Counted from the first letter of the stretch, positions 16,046-27,240 are shown. The stretch: DNA of 64,000 nt from Agromyces italicus DSM 16388 (GCF_000421545.1 NZ_ATXF01000006.1:62001-126000), one strand, 5' to 3'. Numbers and translations are program-made. The notes: a model not told the origin generated them from the letters alone.

Positions 16046-16933
16046 ATGACGACGAACGACGTGGCCGTGCGGGTGCGGGAACTCCGCAAGCAGTACGGCC
16101 GGAAGACCGCGGTCGACGGGGTGAGCTTCGACATCAGCCCCGGTGAGACCTTCGCGCTGCTCGGTCCGAACGGCGCGGGCAAGTCGACCACCATCGAGAT
16201 CCTCGAGGGGTACCGCAGCCGCACCGGGGGCGAGGTGAGCGTGCTCGGCACCGACCCCGCGAAAGGTGGCCTCGACTGGAAGGCGCGCCTCGGCATCGTG
16301 CTGCAGTCCGCCGGAGAGACGGGACTCGTCACCGTTGCCGAGCAGCTGAAACACTTCGCGGGTTTCTACCCGAACCCGCGCGACGTCGACGAGGTCATCG
16401 CCGCCGTCGGGCTCGAGCCGCAGGCGAAGACGCGCATCGCGAAGCTCTCGGGCGGCCAGCAGCGCCGCGTCGACGTCGCGCTCGGCATCGTCGGGCGACC
16501 CGAGCTGCTCTTCCTCGATGAGCCCACGACGGGCTTCGACCCAGAGGCCCGCCGCCACTTCTGGCAGGTCATCCGCGGGCTCAAGGCCGAGGGCACGACG
16601 ATCCTGCTCACGACGCACTACCTCGACGAGGCGGCCCAGCTGGCCGACCGGGCCGGCGTCATCGCCGGCGGACGGCTGGTCGACGTCGGCGGCATCGACG
16701 AGATCGGCGGAGCAGGCGCCCGCGTGCCGCTCGTGCGGTGGCGCGACCGCGACGGGGGGCTCCGCGAGGAGCGCACCCAGGAGCCGGGCCGGGTCGTGGC
16801 ATCCGTCGTCGCTTCGCTCGGCGGCGAACCCGCCGACCTCGAGGTGATCCGCCCGAGCCTCGAGGACATCTACCTGCAACTCGTGCGGAGCGTCGATCCG
16901 ACGGCCGCGCCCGAAGAGGAGGTGCTCGCATGA
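16046..16933 (+). CDS. ABC exporter ATP-binding protein (DrrA/CcmA type)
   Basis: 295 aa. Walker A GPNGAGKST at residues 40-48, LSGGQQRRVDVALG signature, Walker B LLFLDEPTTGFDPEA and TTHYLDEAAQLADR switch region. The C-terminal ~65 residues form the extra domain of DrrA-type drug or lipid exporter ATPases. The ATG at 16046 is preferred because upstream codons look non-coding. The stop overlaps the permease start (ATGA). With the permease and the following kinase and regulator it forms a four-gene unit, so export is probably induced by an envelope or antibiotic signal. Confidence 0.93.
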   Translation: MTTNDVAVRVRELRKQYGRKTAVDGVSFDISPGETFALLGPNGAGKSTTIEILEGYRSRTGGEVSVLGTDPAKGGLDWKARLGIVLQSAGETGLVTVAEQLKHFAGFYPNPRDVDEVIAAVGLEPQAKTRIAKLSGGQQRRVDVALGIVGRPELLFLDEPTTGFDPEARRHFWQVIRGLKAEGTTILLTTHYLDEAAQLADRAGVIAGGRLVDVGGIDEIGGAGARVPLVRWRDRDGGLREERTQEPGRVVASVVASLGGEPADLEVIRPSLEDIYLQLVRSVDPTAAPEEEVLA

Positions 16934-17733
16934 GCACGATCGCCCTCGGTGCCTCGCGCATCGGCTACGAGACGAAGACGTACTTCCGCTCGCCCGACAC
17001 CCTGTTCTTCACCTTCCTCTTCCCGTTCGTGATGCTCGCGATCTTCTCGGCCGCGTTCAGCGCACAGGGCGAGGTCGGCCCTCCCGGCAGCGAAATCACG
17101 ATCGCCGCGTACTACCTGCCCGGCATGATCGCCGCCGGCATCCTGCTCTCGGGGGTGCAGAACCTCGCCGTCGACATCGCGATGGAGAAGAGCAACGGCA
17201 CGCTCAAGCGCCTCGGCGGCACCCCGTTGTCGGCGACGAGCTACTTCCTCGGCAAGATCGGCCAGGTGTTCGTGACCGGCACGATGCAGGCAGCTCTGCT
17301 GGTTCTCGCCGGATGGCTCGTGCTCGGCATCGAACTGCCCACCGAGCCCGAGAAGTGGTTCACGTTCGCGTGGGTGTTCGTACTCGGCCTCGTGACCTGC
17401 GCACTCGTGGGCATCGCGCTCTCGGCGGTGCCGCGCAGCGGCAAGAGCGCGGCCGCGGTCGTCATTCCGATCGTGCTCCTGCTGCAATTCATCTCGGGCG
17501 TCTACCTCCAGTGGAACATGCTGCCGAGCTGGCTGCAGGACATCGCGAGCCTGTTCCCGCTGAAGTGGATCGCGCAGGGCATGCGTTCGGTGTTCCTTCC
17601 CGAGGGCTGGGAGGCGCTCGAGCAGAACGAGTCGTGGAACCTGCCCGGCGTCGCGATCGCGCTCGGCATCTGGCTCGTGGTCGGGCTCGTGCTCAGCCGG
17701 GTCACGTTCCGCTGGATCCGACGGGATGCCTGA
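16930..17733 (+). CDS. ABC-2 type exporter permease
   Basis: 267 aa; the ATG overlaps the ATPase stop by 4 nt. Six hydrophobic helices are evident, with the ABC-2 hallmark region IEKS-like (IAMEKSNGTLKRLGGTPLSATSY) after TM2 and the conserved FPLKWIAQGMRSVF before the last helix. It forms the membrane channel for the ATPase encoded just upstream; the substrate may be an antibiotic, lipid or other amphiphile. The two-component genes follow after 65 nt. Confidence 0.93.
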   Translation: MSTIALGASRIGYETKTYFRSPDTLFFTFLFPFVMLAIFSAAFSAQGEVGPPGSEITIAAYYLPGMIAAGILLSGVQNLAVDIAMEKSNGTLKRLGGTPLSATSYFLGKIGQVFVTGTMQAALLVLAGWLVLGIELPTEPEKWFTFAWVFVLGLVTCALVGIALSAVPRSGKSAAAVVIPIVLLLQFISGVYLQWNMLPSWLQDIASLFPLKWIAQGMRSVFLPEGWEALEQNESWNLPGVAIALGIWLVVGLVLSRVTFRWIRRDA

Positions 17734-17798
17734 GACCGGGGCACGCGGGGCACGCGGGGCCCGCGAGCGCCGCGATCGCACCGTGAGAGCATGACGGC

Positions 17799-18995
17799 AT
17801 GCTGAACCGCCGCTGGTGGGATCTCGGGGCGCTCGCAGTCGGCGCCGTGACCGTGCTGTTCGGGCTCGCCGAACCGCCCTACGGCCCCGATGACGGGGGC
17901 GCATGGGCCGTGTCTGCCGTCTTCGTGCTGGTCTACTTCGTCTACCTGCGAGGTCGCATCGGCGGCGAGGATGCCGCGCACCACGTCGTCATCACGGCGG
18001 TGCTCGCCGTCCTGGTCGGCACGGGCGTCGCCTTCGACCCGAGCGCGTCCATCCTCCAGGCCTTCGCCTACCCCTTCATCTGGATCACGGCCCCGTCGAC
18101 CCGGCGCGCGATCATCGCGAACGTGGTGATCGCGCTCGCACTGCTCGGCGGGTATCTCGTGCACTTCGGCCCAGGGGGCTGGCTCGCGGGCATCACCGTC
18201 GCCGCCCTCTCACTCGGCTTCAGCCTCGCGCTCGGCCTCTGGATCACGCACATCGCGGCCGTCGGGGAGGAGCGGGCCCGGCTCTTCGACGAACTGCAGG
18301 CGGCGCAGGGCCAGCTCGCCGCGATGCACCGCGACGCGGGCGTCAACGAGGAGCGTGGGCGGCTCGCCCGCGAGATCCACGACACGATCGCGCAGAGCCT
18401 CACCGGCCTCGTGATGGTGGCCCAGCGCACCGAGAACCGGCTCGCGGCCGTCGAGGGACCGGCGGCCGCTGCGGCCCGCGGCGACGTCGAGCTCATCGAG
18501 CAGATGGCGCGCGAAGCGCTCACCGAGGCGCGGGGCCTCGTCGCCTCGCTCGCACCGGTCTCGGCCGACGGCGGCCTCGTCGCCGCGCTCGGCCGCCTCG
18601 GTGAGGCCTTCGAGCGCGAGACGGGGGTACGGGTGGGCATCGCGGCGGATGTCTCGGGCCTCGACCGCGAGCTCGAGGTGGTGCTGCTCCGATGCGCCCA
18701 GGAGGGGCTCGCGAACGTGCGCAAGCACGCGCAGGCGAACCGGGCCGAGATCGGGGTGACGGCGTCCGCCGACCGGGTCGAGCTGACCGTGCGCGACGAC
18801 GGCGTCGGGCCCGGGAACCTCGTCGGCGACCGCGTCGACGGAACGCACGCCGGTGGCTTCGGAGTCGCGGGTGGCTTCGGACTCGCGGGTCTGCGCGATC
18901 GCGCGGCACTCGTCGGCGGAGCGTTCGAGTTCGGTGCGGCCGCGGGCGGCGGTGCGCTGCTGCGGGTGACCGTGCCGCGGAAGGAGCAGGGATGA
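17799..18995 (+). CDS. NarL-type sensor histidine kinase
   Basis: 398 aa. Five or six N-terminal membrane helices (to ~residue 150) have almost no extracellular loop, as in intramembrane-sensing kinases. A coiled coil (VGEERARLFDELQAAQGQLAAMH) follows, then the HisKA_3 dimerisation helix with phospho-acceptor His194 in LAREIHDTIAQSLTGLV, and an ATPase domain with N and G boxes (CAQEGLANVRKHA, DDGVGPG, GGFGLAGLRDR). The stop overlaps the response regulator ATG. It probably controls the adjacent ABC exporter. Confidence 0.93.
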   Translation: MLNRRWWDLGALAVGAVTVLFGLAEPPYGPDDGGAWAVSAVFVLVYFVYLRGRIGGEDAAHHVVITAVLAVLVGTGVAFDPSASILQAFAYPFIWITAPSTRRAIIANVVIALALLGGYLVHFGPGGWLAGITVAALSLGFSLALGLWITHIAAVGEERARLFDELQAAQGQLAAMHRDAGVNEERGRLAREIHDTIAQSLTGLVMVAQRTENRLAAVEGPAAAAARGDVELIEQMAREALTEARGLVASLAPVSADGGLVAALGRLGEAFERETGVRVGIAADVSGLDRELEVVLLRCAQEGLANVRKHAQANRAEIGVTASADRVELTVRDDGVGPGNLVGDRVDGTHAGGFGVAGGFGLAGLRDRAALVGGAFEFGAAAGGGALLRVTVPRKEQG

Positions 18996-19633
18996 TTCCG
19001 ATCCGCGTCGTCGTGGCCGATGACCATCCGATCGTGCGCGCGGGCATCGTGGGCCTGCTCGGCACGGCTGCCGGCATCGAGGTCGTCGGGGAGGCGTCGA
19101 ACGGGGCCGAGGCCGTTGAGCTGGCGCGCGCGGAGCATCCCGACCTCGTGCTCATGGACCTGCGCATGCCGGGCGTCGACGGCGCGTCGGCGACCGCCGA
19201 GATCGTCGCCTCGGTGCCGGGCACGCGGGTGCTCGTGCTGACGACGTACGAGACCGACGAGCACATCCTGTCGGCGATCGAAGCGGGTGCGGGCGGGTAC
19301 CTGCTGAAGGCGGCGCCGCAGGAGGAGATCCTCGCGGGGATCCGCGCGGTGGCGAGCGGCGAGACCGTGCTCGCCCCGTCGATCGCGGCGAAGCTCGTCG
19401 CCCGGCTGCGAGCGGGTGCGGTGGAGACCGCGGAGGCCGCGCCCTCGTTGTCGCCGCGCGAGCTCGAGGTGCTGCGCCTGGTCGCGGCCGGCCGCTCGAA
19501 CCCCGAGATCGCGCGCGAGCTGTTCATCGGCGAGGCGACGGTGAAGACGCACCTGCTGCACGCCTTCGAGAAGCTCGAGGTGAGCGACCGCACGCGCGCG
19601 GTGACCCGGGCGATGGAACTCGGGCTGCTGTGA
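18992..19633 (+). CDS. NarL/FixJ-family response regulator
   Basis: 213 aa; ATG overlaps the kinase stop (ATGA) and follows AAGGAGCAGGG. Receiver domain: acidic pocket VVVADDHPIV, phospho-acceptor Asp56 in LVLMDLRMPG, Thr in VLVLTTYE, Lys in GYLLKAAP. C-terminal LuxR-type helix-turn-helix with LSPRELEVLRLVAAGRSNPEIARELFIGEATVKTHL. It is the cognate partner of the upstream kinase and the end of the operon that starts at 16046. Confidence 0.95.
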   Translation: MIPIRVVVADDHPIVRAGIVGLLGTAAGIEVVGEASNGAEAVELARAEHPDLVLMDLRMPGVDGASATAEIVASVPGTRVLVLTTYETDEHILSAIEAGAGGYLLKAAPQEEILAGIRAVASGETVLAPSIAAKLVARLRAGAVETAEAAPSLSPRELEVLRLVAAGRSNPEIARELFIGEATVKTHLLHAFEKLEVSDRTRAVTRAMELGLL

Positions 19634-19660
19634 CCTCGAATGAAACCCGAACTCAGCTCG

Positions 19661-19697
19661 ATTTTGCACTCTTGAGTGGATAGTGCAAAATTGCACT
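19661..19697. promoter_or_regulatory. TetR operator cluster (TTGCACT boxes)
   Basis: Perfect 10-bp arms ATTTTGCACT (19661-19670) and AGTGCAAAAT (19682-19691), with 11 nt between. The second arm is also half of AGTGCAA-AA-TTGCACT (19682-19697). Another AGTGCAA lies just inside the gene (19709-19715). The cluster covers the translation start, so bound repressor would block initiation of its own operon. Confidence 0.7.
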
Positions 19698-19699
19698 TC

Positions 19700-22017
<2,318 letters not shown>

Positions 22018-22141
22018 TCGGCTCGCGGCCGATGCGGTGCGTGCGGATGCACCTACGCTTGACGTGGCATCCGCATGCACCGCAGGAGCGGCAGGGCCGA
22101 GCCCGTCCGTCGACGCATGCCGATGGCCTCGAGAGGCTCGC

Positions 22142-22302
22142 ATGACCCCGTATGAACTCCGCCCCGGCTCGCGCACGACGCCGAGGGCGTGCCGCACACC
22201 GTCGAGGAACCGAGCCAGACGCTCGACGACATGATCGACGACGCGGTCGCCCGGTTCCGCCGCCGCACCGCGCTCGAGTTCTTCGGCGCGGAGACGAGCT
22301 AG
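22142..22302 (+). pseudogene. Small ORF with an apparent frameshift
   Basis: From the ATG at 22142 the frame reads MTPYELRPGSR before losing coding character. A second frame, entered near 22180, reads (V)PHTVEEPSQTLDDMIDDAV and on to RRRTALEFFGAETS, then TAG at 22300-22302. Joined by a 1-nt shift they would give a ~53 aa acidic helical protein. It may be a decayed gene, a sequencing error, or a 37 aa ORF from the GTG at 22189. No family is recognised. Confidence 0.35.
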
Positions 22303-22506
22303 GCGAACTCGGCGAGCAGATCGCCCGGGCCGCCGCGGGGCTGCGCCGCGAAGTGCGCGACGCCCTCCTCACGCGGCTGAGCCGTTCGACGGTGCCGTTC
22401 GGCAGTCCCGTCGGCCCGCCGCGGCTCGCCCCCGTTCGGCGGCGGTCCCGTCGGCGGTGCCGTTCGGCGGTCCCGTTCGGCGGTCCCGTTCGGGAGGAGT
22501 TCGTCG

Positions 22507-22564
22507 GATTGGGAGGAGTCCTCGGCCGATCCTCTCCTCCGGATCGTGCGAACTCCTCCCGATC
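22507..22564. repeat. Nested inverted repeat before the PspC-type regulator gene end
   Basis: GATTGGGAGGAGT (22507-22519) pairs with ACTCCTCCCGATC (22552-22564), 12 of 13 matches, with an inner CGATCC/GGATCG stem (22527-22532, 22541-22546). It is about 110 nt beyond the response regulator stop and could act as its terminator. Confidence 0.6.
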
Positions 22565-22672
22565 ATGCGGCCGGGCGCGGCCGGGGCGCGCGGCCGGGGC
22601 ACGTGACGGCGCGGCCGGGGCACGTGACGGGGCGCGGCCGGGCGCGCGGCCGGGCGCGCGGCGCAGGATGCC

Positions 22673-23341
22673 TCAGAGCAGGCGCCGCGCGTTCGCCCAC
22701 GCCGTCAGCTCGTGGCGGCTCGAGAGCTGGAGCTTCCGCAGCACCGCCGAGACGTGCGTCTCGACGGTCTTCGTGGAGATGAAGAGCTCCGAGGCGACCT
22801 CCTTGTAGGCGTAGCCGCGAGCGATGAGCCGCATGACCTCCTGCTCCCGGGCCGAGAGCCGATCGAGTTCGTCGCTCGCCTGCGCCGTCTCACCGACCGC
22901 GGCGCCGAAGGCGTCGAGCACGAATCCGGCGAGCTTCGGCGAGAACACGGCGTCGCCGCCCGCGACGGCGTGCACGGCCCGGCTGACGTCGGCGCCCGAG
23001 GAGCCCTTCGTGATGTACCCGCGCGCCCCGGCGCGGATCACTCCGACGACATCCTCGGCCTTGTCCGAGACCGAGAGCGCCAGGAACTTCGTACCCGGCA
23101 CGGTGTTCGCCGCGCGGCGGATCACCTCGGCTCCGCCGCTCGTGCCGGCGGGCACCGCCGCCCCGGGCAGGTGCACGTCGAGCAGGACGACGTCGGGCGA
23201 GGCATCCGTCACCGCCCTGACCGCCGACTCGACGTCGTGCGCCTCGCCGACGACCTCGATCGTGTCGTCGAGGTCGGCCTTCAGGCCCGAGCGGAAGATC
23301 GAGTGGTCGTCGACCACGACGACCCGAACGCGCTCAGCCAC
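22673..23341 (-). CDS. NarL-family response regulator of the PspC-type kinase
   Basis: 222 aa from the GTG at 23341, which overlaps the end of the kinase by 8 nt (GTGGCTGA). Receiver domain with VVVVDDHSIF, phospho-acceptor Asp55 in VVLLDVHLPG, and Lys in GYITKGSS; LuxR-type helix-turn-helix with LSAREQEVMRLIARGYAYKEVASELFISTKTVETHVSAVLRKL. It is the partner of the upstream kinase, and the divergent PspC protein is the most likely target. Confidence 0.95.
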   Translation of the reverse strand: MAERVRVVVVDDHSIFRSGLKADLDDTIEVVGEAHDVESAVRAVTDASPDVVLLDVHLPGAAVPAGTSGGAEVIRRAANTVPGTKFLALSVSDKAEDVVGVIRAGARGYITKGSSGADVSRAVHAVAGGDAVFSPKLAGFVLDAFGAAVGETAQASDELDRLSAREQEVMRLIARGYAYKEVASELFISTKTVETHVSAVLRKLQLSSRHELTAWANARRLL

Positions 23342-24617
23342 GCGGCACCTCCCCGCCGATGCCGCCCGCGTTGCCCGCACGTTCGGCCGGAAAGCGCAGA
23401 CGCACCTCGGTACCGACTCCGCCCGCGCCCGGCGCGACCGAACCGGAGCCGCCGGCCCGGCGCATCCGCCCGATGATCGACTCGCGCACGCCGAGCCGGT
23501 CGCCGGGCACCTCGGCGAGGCTGAACCCCGGTCCGCGATCACGCACGAACACCTCGACCGCCTCGCGGCTCGACTCCACGTACACCGACACCTCTCCCCC
23601 GGCGTGACGCGCCGCGTTCAACATGGCCTCGCGCGCCGCCGCCGCGAGCTCACCGCTCGCCCGCTCGCGGATCTCGCCGACCACGACGACGTCGACCGTC
23701 ACCGCGTAGTCGATCTCGAGCGCCGCCCCGAAGTCGCGGAGGTCGGTGCCGAGGTCGCTGTCGACGGGAGCATCGCCCGCGAACAGCCAGTCGCGGAGCT
23801 CCCGCTCCTGCGCCCGCGCAATGCGCGCGACCTCGCTCGTCGCCCCGGCCCGGTTCTGAATGAGCGCGAGCGTCTGGAGCACCGAGTCGTGCAGGTGCGC
23901 GGCGATCTCGCTGCGCTGCTCCTCGCGGATGCGCTTCGTGCGCTCGTCGCTGAGCTCGCGCCACTGCGCGAGCAGGGTGGGCAGGTACACCAGCGCGATG
24001 CCGACGAGCGCGGCGAAGGCGATGAACGCGGCACCGTACGTCTTCGCCGTGCTCGTCGACCACCCGAGCACCGCCACGAACGTGAGCGTCGTGACGGCGA
24101 GCAGCACCGTCGCGGCGATGCGGATGACGAGCTCGTGGCGCGGCCCCCTGGCGGTCTCGCTCCGATCGACGAACGTCGCCCACGCGCCCGCGGCCACGGC
24201 GAGGCCGATGCCGGCCAGGGTCGGGCCGAGCCAGCTCGCCACCGGTGCGACGTACCCGGCGCCCGAGGCCTGCGTCAGCCAGACCGGCGCGAGGAAGAAC
24301 GTCGATGCCGCGACCAGCATCCAGGCGACGGGTGCGCTTCGACTCGGGCGCTCTTCGCCGGGCGACCAGGGAGTCAGGGCCCAGAGCCAGACGTAGAGCA
24401 TCAGCCCGGCACCTGCGGCGATGTTCGAGACGACGAACCCGGCGCGCACCACCCAGACCGGCCAAGCGAGATGCTCGGCGAGACCCGCCGAGACCCCGGT
24501 CGCGACGCAGTCGCGCGGGCGGGTGAGCTTTCGCTCGGGCGGTGCCGACGCCGCGGCGGGCCCTGCGGGCACGGCCGGCGCCGTCGCCTCCGCCGCCTCG
24601 GCCGTCCGCTCATCCAT
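23334..24617 (-). CDS. PspC-domain sensor histidine kinase (envelope stress)
   Basis: 427 aa. The N-terminus carries a PspC domain (KLTRPRDCVATGVSAGLAEHLAWPVWVVRAGF) followed by several more membrane helices up to ~residue 200, a short linker, the dimerisation helix with His in SEIAAHLHDSVLQTLALIQ, and an HATPase domain (AAREAMLNAARHAGG, VRDRGPGF, LGVRESIIGRM). The start is MDERTAEAAE at 24617. It resembles LiaS-like kinases that pair PspC with envelope-stress sensing. The gene diverges from the PspC protein across 115 nt. Confidence 0.93.
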   Translation of the reverse strand: MDERTAEAAEATAPAVPAGPAAASAPPERKLTRPRDCVATGVSAGLAEHLAWPVWVVRAGFVVSNIAAGAGLMLYVWLWALTPWSPGEERPSRSAPVAWMLVAASTFFLAPVWLTQASGAGYVAPVASWLGPTLAGIGLAVAAGAWATFVDRSETARGPRHELVIRIAATVLLAVTTLTFVAVLGWSTSTAKTYGAAFIAFAALVGIALVYLPTLLAQWRELSDERTKRIREEQRSEIAAHLHDSVLQTLALIQNRAGATSEVARIARAQERELRDWLFAGDAPVDSDLGTDLRDFGAALEIDYAVTVDVVVVGEIRERASGELAAAAREAMLNAARHAGGEVSVYVESSREAVEVFVRDRGPGFSLAEVPGDRLGVRESIIGRMRRAGGSGSVAPGAGGVGTEVRLRFPAERAGNAGGIGGEVPRG

Positions 24618-24732
24618 GTCTGCAATCCAAGCAGACGGCGGGGCCACGGCCGCGGGCCCGACCCCACCCTCAGGGTCGAATCAGGGATCCACCCCATGGC
24701 GAGCACCCCGGCGGGACTGCCAGCATCGAGGC

Positions 24733-26358
24733 ATGGAGACGAACCAGACCGCCCCAGGGGCCGGCCCAGCGCCGGAGGATGTGCAGGGGGACTCCGCGTC
24801 CGCCGGCCAGCAGGCCGACGGGGCGGTCGGTTCGGCTCCGAACTCGACCGGCACGGCGGGTGAGCCGGATGCCACGGGCCCCGGCTTCTACGCCTGGCTC
24901 CGCCGGCTCGGAGTGCCGCGGCGGGCCGGCTGGCTCGGCGGCGTCTGCGCGGGCGTCGGCGCCCGACTCGGCATCGACCCGATCATCGTACGCGGCATCG
25001 TCGTCGTGCTCGCCGTGCTCGGGGCGCCGTTCGTGCTCGTCTACGCGATCGCGTGGCTGCTGCTGCCCGATGTCGAGGGCGAGATCCACCTCGAGCGCCT
25101 CACCCGCGGCATCGTCGACCCTGCGGTCGTCGGCATCGCGGTGATGGGCGTCATCGGGTTCATCCCACTGGTGCAGGGCGGATGGCTCGGCTGGCGCTGG
25201 TGGCCCGACTGGCCGGTGTCCGACCCGGTCTTCGGGTTCAACTTGACGTGGCCGTTGCGCGTCTTCTGGGTGCTGCTCGTCATCGGTGCGATCGTCTGGT
25301 TCATCATCTGGCTCGCCCGTCGGGCCTCAGCAGGCTCCCCGGTCGGCGGTGCGGCGCGAATGGCTTCCGCGCCCGGCGCCGCCGACTCGGGGCCCATCGG
25401 AGTCGATTCCCCGGGCGAGGGCGCCGCCGCGTTCGCCGCAGGCACGGCCGCTGCCGGGGCATCCGCCGCCATGCCACCCACGAGCACCGAGCCGCCGGTG
25501 CCCGCCGAGGGCGCCGACGCAGCCGCGATCGCCGATTGGCGGGCCCAGCACGAGGCGTGGCGGGTATCTCACGCCGAGTGGAAGGCCGGTCAGGCCGAAG
25601 CCGACCGCGCCGCCCGCGCGCAGGCCGCCGAGGAGGCGCGGGTGCGCGCCCTCGAGTTCCAGGCGCAGGCGGAGGCCGCCCGCGCTGCTCGCAAGGCCAG
25701 CCGGCCTCGCGCGAGCGCCGCCTACGTGTTCACGCTGCTCGGCATCGCGGTGGTCACCGGAACGATCGCGGCGATCTGGTCGTACGGCGACGCCGACACC
25801 GCGGCGTTCAGCGCCGCGATCGCCCTCGCCGCCGCGACCCTCGTGCTCTCGCTCGGCATGGTCGTCGCCGCCCTCCGCCGCCGCCGCAGCGGCATCCTCG
25901 CCACGATCACCGCCGCGAGCCTCGTCGCGATGCTCGTGAGCACCGCGGTGTCGGCCTTCGCCCCGTACGGCAGGCTCATCGCCCCGAACCAGTCGATCTC
26001 GCTCGGCTACCCGCAGCAGCTCCTGCAGCCCATCGGCGACGCGTACGTCTCGGTCGGGTCGTACGACGGCTACCCGAACGACGCGCAGGTGATCACCCTG
26101 ACCCAGGGCACGGGCGACACCTACATCACGGTCGAGCCCCGCACTTCGCTCGTGCTCGACGCCGCCGACGCCGGCCCCATCAGCTACATCGTCGTCGGCA
26201 GCGACGGCCAGGCCTCGCAGCCGCAGTTCGGCGACATCGACGAGCGCGTCCTGGTGCTCGGCGACGAGCCGGTGAACGACCCGGAAGGAGTCTCGGCCGA
26301 TGCGCGCCTCGTGCTCCGCCAGAACTCCGGCTCGGTCTTCATCGAGGTGTACGAATGA
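24733..26358 (+). CDS. PspC-domain membrane protein
   Basis: 541 aa from the ATG at 24733. PspC domain at about residues 58-115 (RAGWLGGVCAGVGARLGIDPIIVRGIVVVLAVLG to AWLLLPDVEGEI). More membrane helices follow, then a long Ala-rich region (~205-320) with a W-rich repeat (IADWRAQHEAWRVSHAEWKAG), three further helices, and a C-terminal outer domain of beta character (~430-541) resembling LiaF-type domains. The stop overlaps the next gene. Divergent from the PspC-type kinase, it is the likely target and feedback partner of that two-component system. Confidence 0.88.
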   Translation: METNQTAPGAGPAPEDVQGDSASAGQQADGAVGSAPNSTGTAGEPDATGPGFYAWLRRLGVPRRAGWLGGVCAGVGARLGIDPIIVRGIVVVLAVLGAPFVLVYAIAWLLLPDVEGEIHLERLTRGIVDPAVVGIAVMGVIGFIPLVQGGWLGWRWWPDWPVSDPVFGFNLTWPLRVFWVLLVIGAIVWFIIWLARRASAGSPVGGAARMASAPGAADSGPIGVDSPGEGAAAFAAGTAAAGASAAMPPTSTEPPVPAEGADAAAIADWRAQHEAWRVSHAEWKAGQAEADRAARAQAAEEARVRALEFQAQAEAARAARKASRPRASAAYVFTLLGIAVVTGTIAAIWSYGDADTAAFSAAIALAAATLVLSLGMVVAALRRRRSGILATITAASLVAMLVSTAVSAFAPYGRLIAPNQSISLGYPQQLLQPIGDAYVSVGSYDGYPNDAQVITLTQGTGDTYITVEPRTSLVLDAADAGPISYIVVGSDGQASQPQFGDIDERVLVLGDEPVNDPEGVSADARLVLRQNSGSVFIEVYE

Positions 26359-26840
26359 ACGGAGCGACCATGCCCGAACCCACGCCCGACGAGCGCCGCG
26401 ACGCGACCGAGCAGGACGCGACCGCCGAACTCGCGACCGAGCGCTTCGACACGGCCCGCATCGACGGCACCGCCCAGACGCTCGCCTTCGACCGGATGCT
26501 CGCCGACGAGCCGCCGACGGCACTCGTGCCGCCTGTGCCGCCCGCACCCTTCGACGCACCTGCGGCGACGGCGACGCTCGCAACCGCTCCGCTCCCCCGG
26601 CCGACCGTCCGCTGGGGCGCGCTCGTCTGGGCGCTGCTGTTCGGCACGATCGCCGGATTCACGCTCTGGACGCTCGTCGACCTTCAGCACCGCGACGAGG
26701 TGCTCTTCTGGATCGCCGCGGTGCCGATGCCGCTCGTGCCGCTCTACCTGCTCGCCGTGGCCGGCATCGTCGTCGCGCTCTTCGGCATCGTCGGGCTCAT
26801 CCGCCGGGGCGAGCGCCAGCGCCGCGCCGCACGCGGCTGA
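26355..26840 (+). CDS. Small membrane protein coupled to the PspC protein
   Basis: 161 aa; ATG overlaps the PspC-protein stop (ATGA); a second ATG at 26370 is possible. The first ~85 residues are acidic and Ala/Pro-rich, without structure. Two membrane helices follow (WGALVWALLFGTIAGFTLWTLV and PLVPLYLLAVAGIVVALFGIVGL), with a basic tail RRGERQRRAARG. No family is recognised. Translational coupling implies that it works with the PspC protein. Confidence 0.8.
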   Translation: MNGATMPEPTPDERRDATEQDATAELATERFDTARIDGTAQTLAFDRMLADEPPTALVPPVPPAPFDAPAATATLATAPLPRPTVRWGALVWALLFGTIAGFTLWTLVDLQHRDEVLFWIAAVPMPLVPLYLLAVAGIVVALFGIVGLIRRGERQRRAARG

Positions 26841-26871
26841 GACTCCTCGGCATTCCGCCTGGCTCGGCCCC

Positions 26872-27240
26872 TCACCAGACGGGCAGCTCGCGGTCGCCGA
26901 GCGGCGTGAGCTCGGCCGGCATCGGCCAGGCGAGCTCGAACCGCATGAGCGGGATGTCGATCGCGCCGAAGTCGTCCTTCTTGACGACGATGCGGTCGGT
27001 GCTCACCTCGGTGATGCGCACCCGCAGCTCGGAGCCGTCGTCGAGTCGCAGCACGTACGGGTCGGCGAGGTAACCGAGGCCGTGCGCCTCGAGCCACTCC
27101 TCGCCCGCGAGCCAGTCGACGGCGCCGCCGAGCTCGCGGCCGAGCAGGTCGACGGGCACGAAGCCCTCGCCCTCGGGGCGCAGCCAGCCGACGAGCTCGC
27201 CGTCGGGGCGTCGATGTTCGATGAAGTCGGTGCGGTCCAC
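26872..27240 (-). CDS. Conserved actinobacterial protein of unknown function
   Basis: 122 aa, GTG start with TATCGT 7 nt upstream on the minus strand (leaderless). No signal peptide or membrane segment. The sequence starts with a short beta-rich segment (FIEHRRPDGELVGWLRPEGEGFVPVDLLGREL), then WLAGEEWLEAHGLGYLADPY, and later alternating strands (ELRVRITEVSTDRIVVKKDDFGAIDIP). I recognise no named domain. Convergent with the PspC operon and upstream of murB, from which 128 nt of featureless DNA separate it. Confidence 0.75.
   Translation of the reverse strand: MDRTDFIEHRRPDGELVGWLRPEGEGFVPVDLLGRELGGAVDWLAGEEWLEAHGLGYLADPYVLRLDDGSELRVRITEVSTDRIVVKKDDFGAIDIPLMRFELAWPMPAELTPLGDRELPVW

Larger units (their letters stand above)
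22018..22672. other. 655-nt GC-rich gap with short repeats, no intact gene
   Basis: It holds a frameshifted small ORF (22142-22302), a run of CGGTCCCGTTCGG-like units (~22383-22498), the long inverted repeat 22507-22564 and a run of GCGCGGCCGGG units with two GGGGCACGTGACGG segments (~22565-22665). TTGACG at 22060 could be a -35. No intact protein-coding gene can be supported. Confidence 0.6.
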
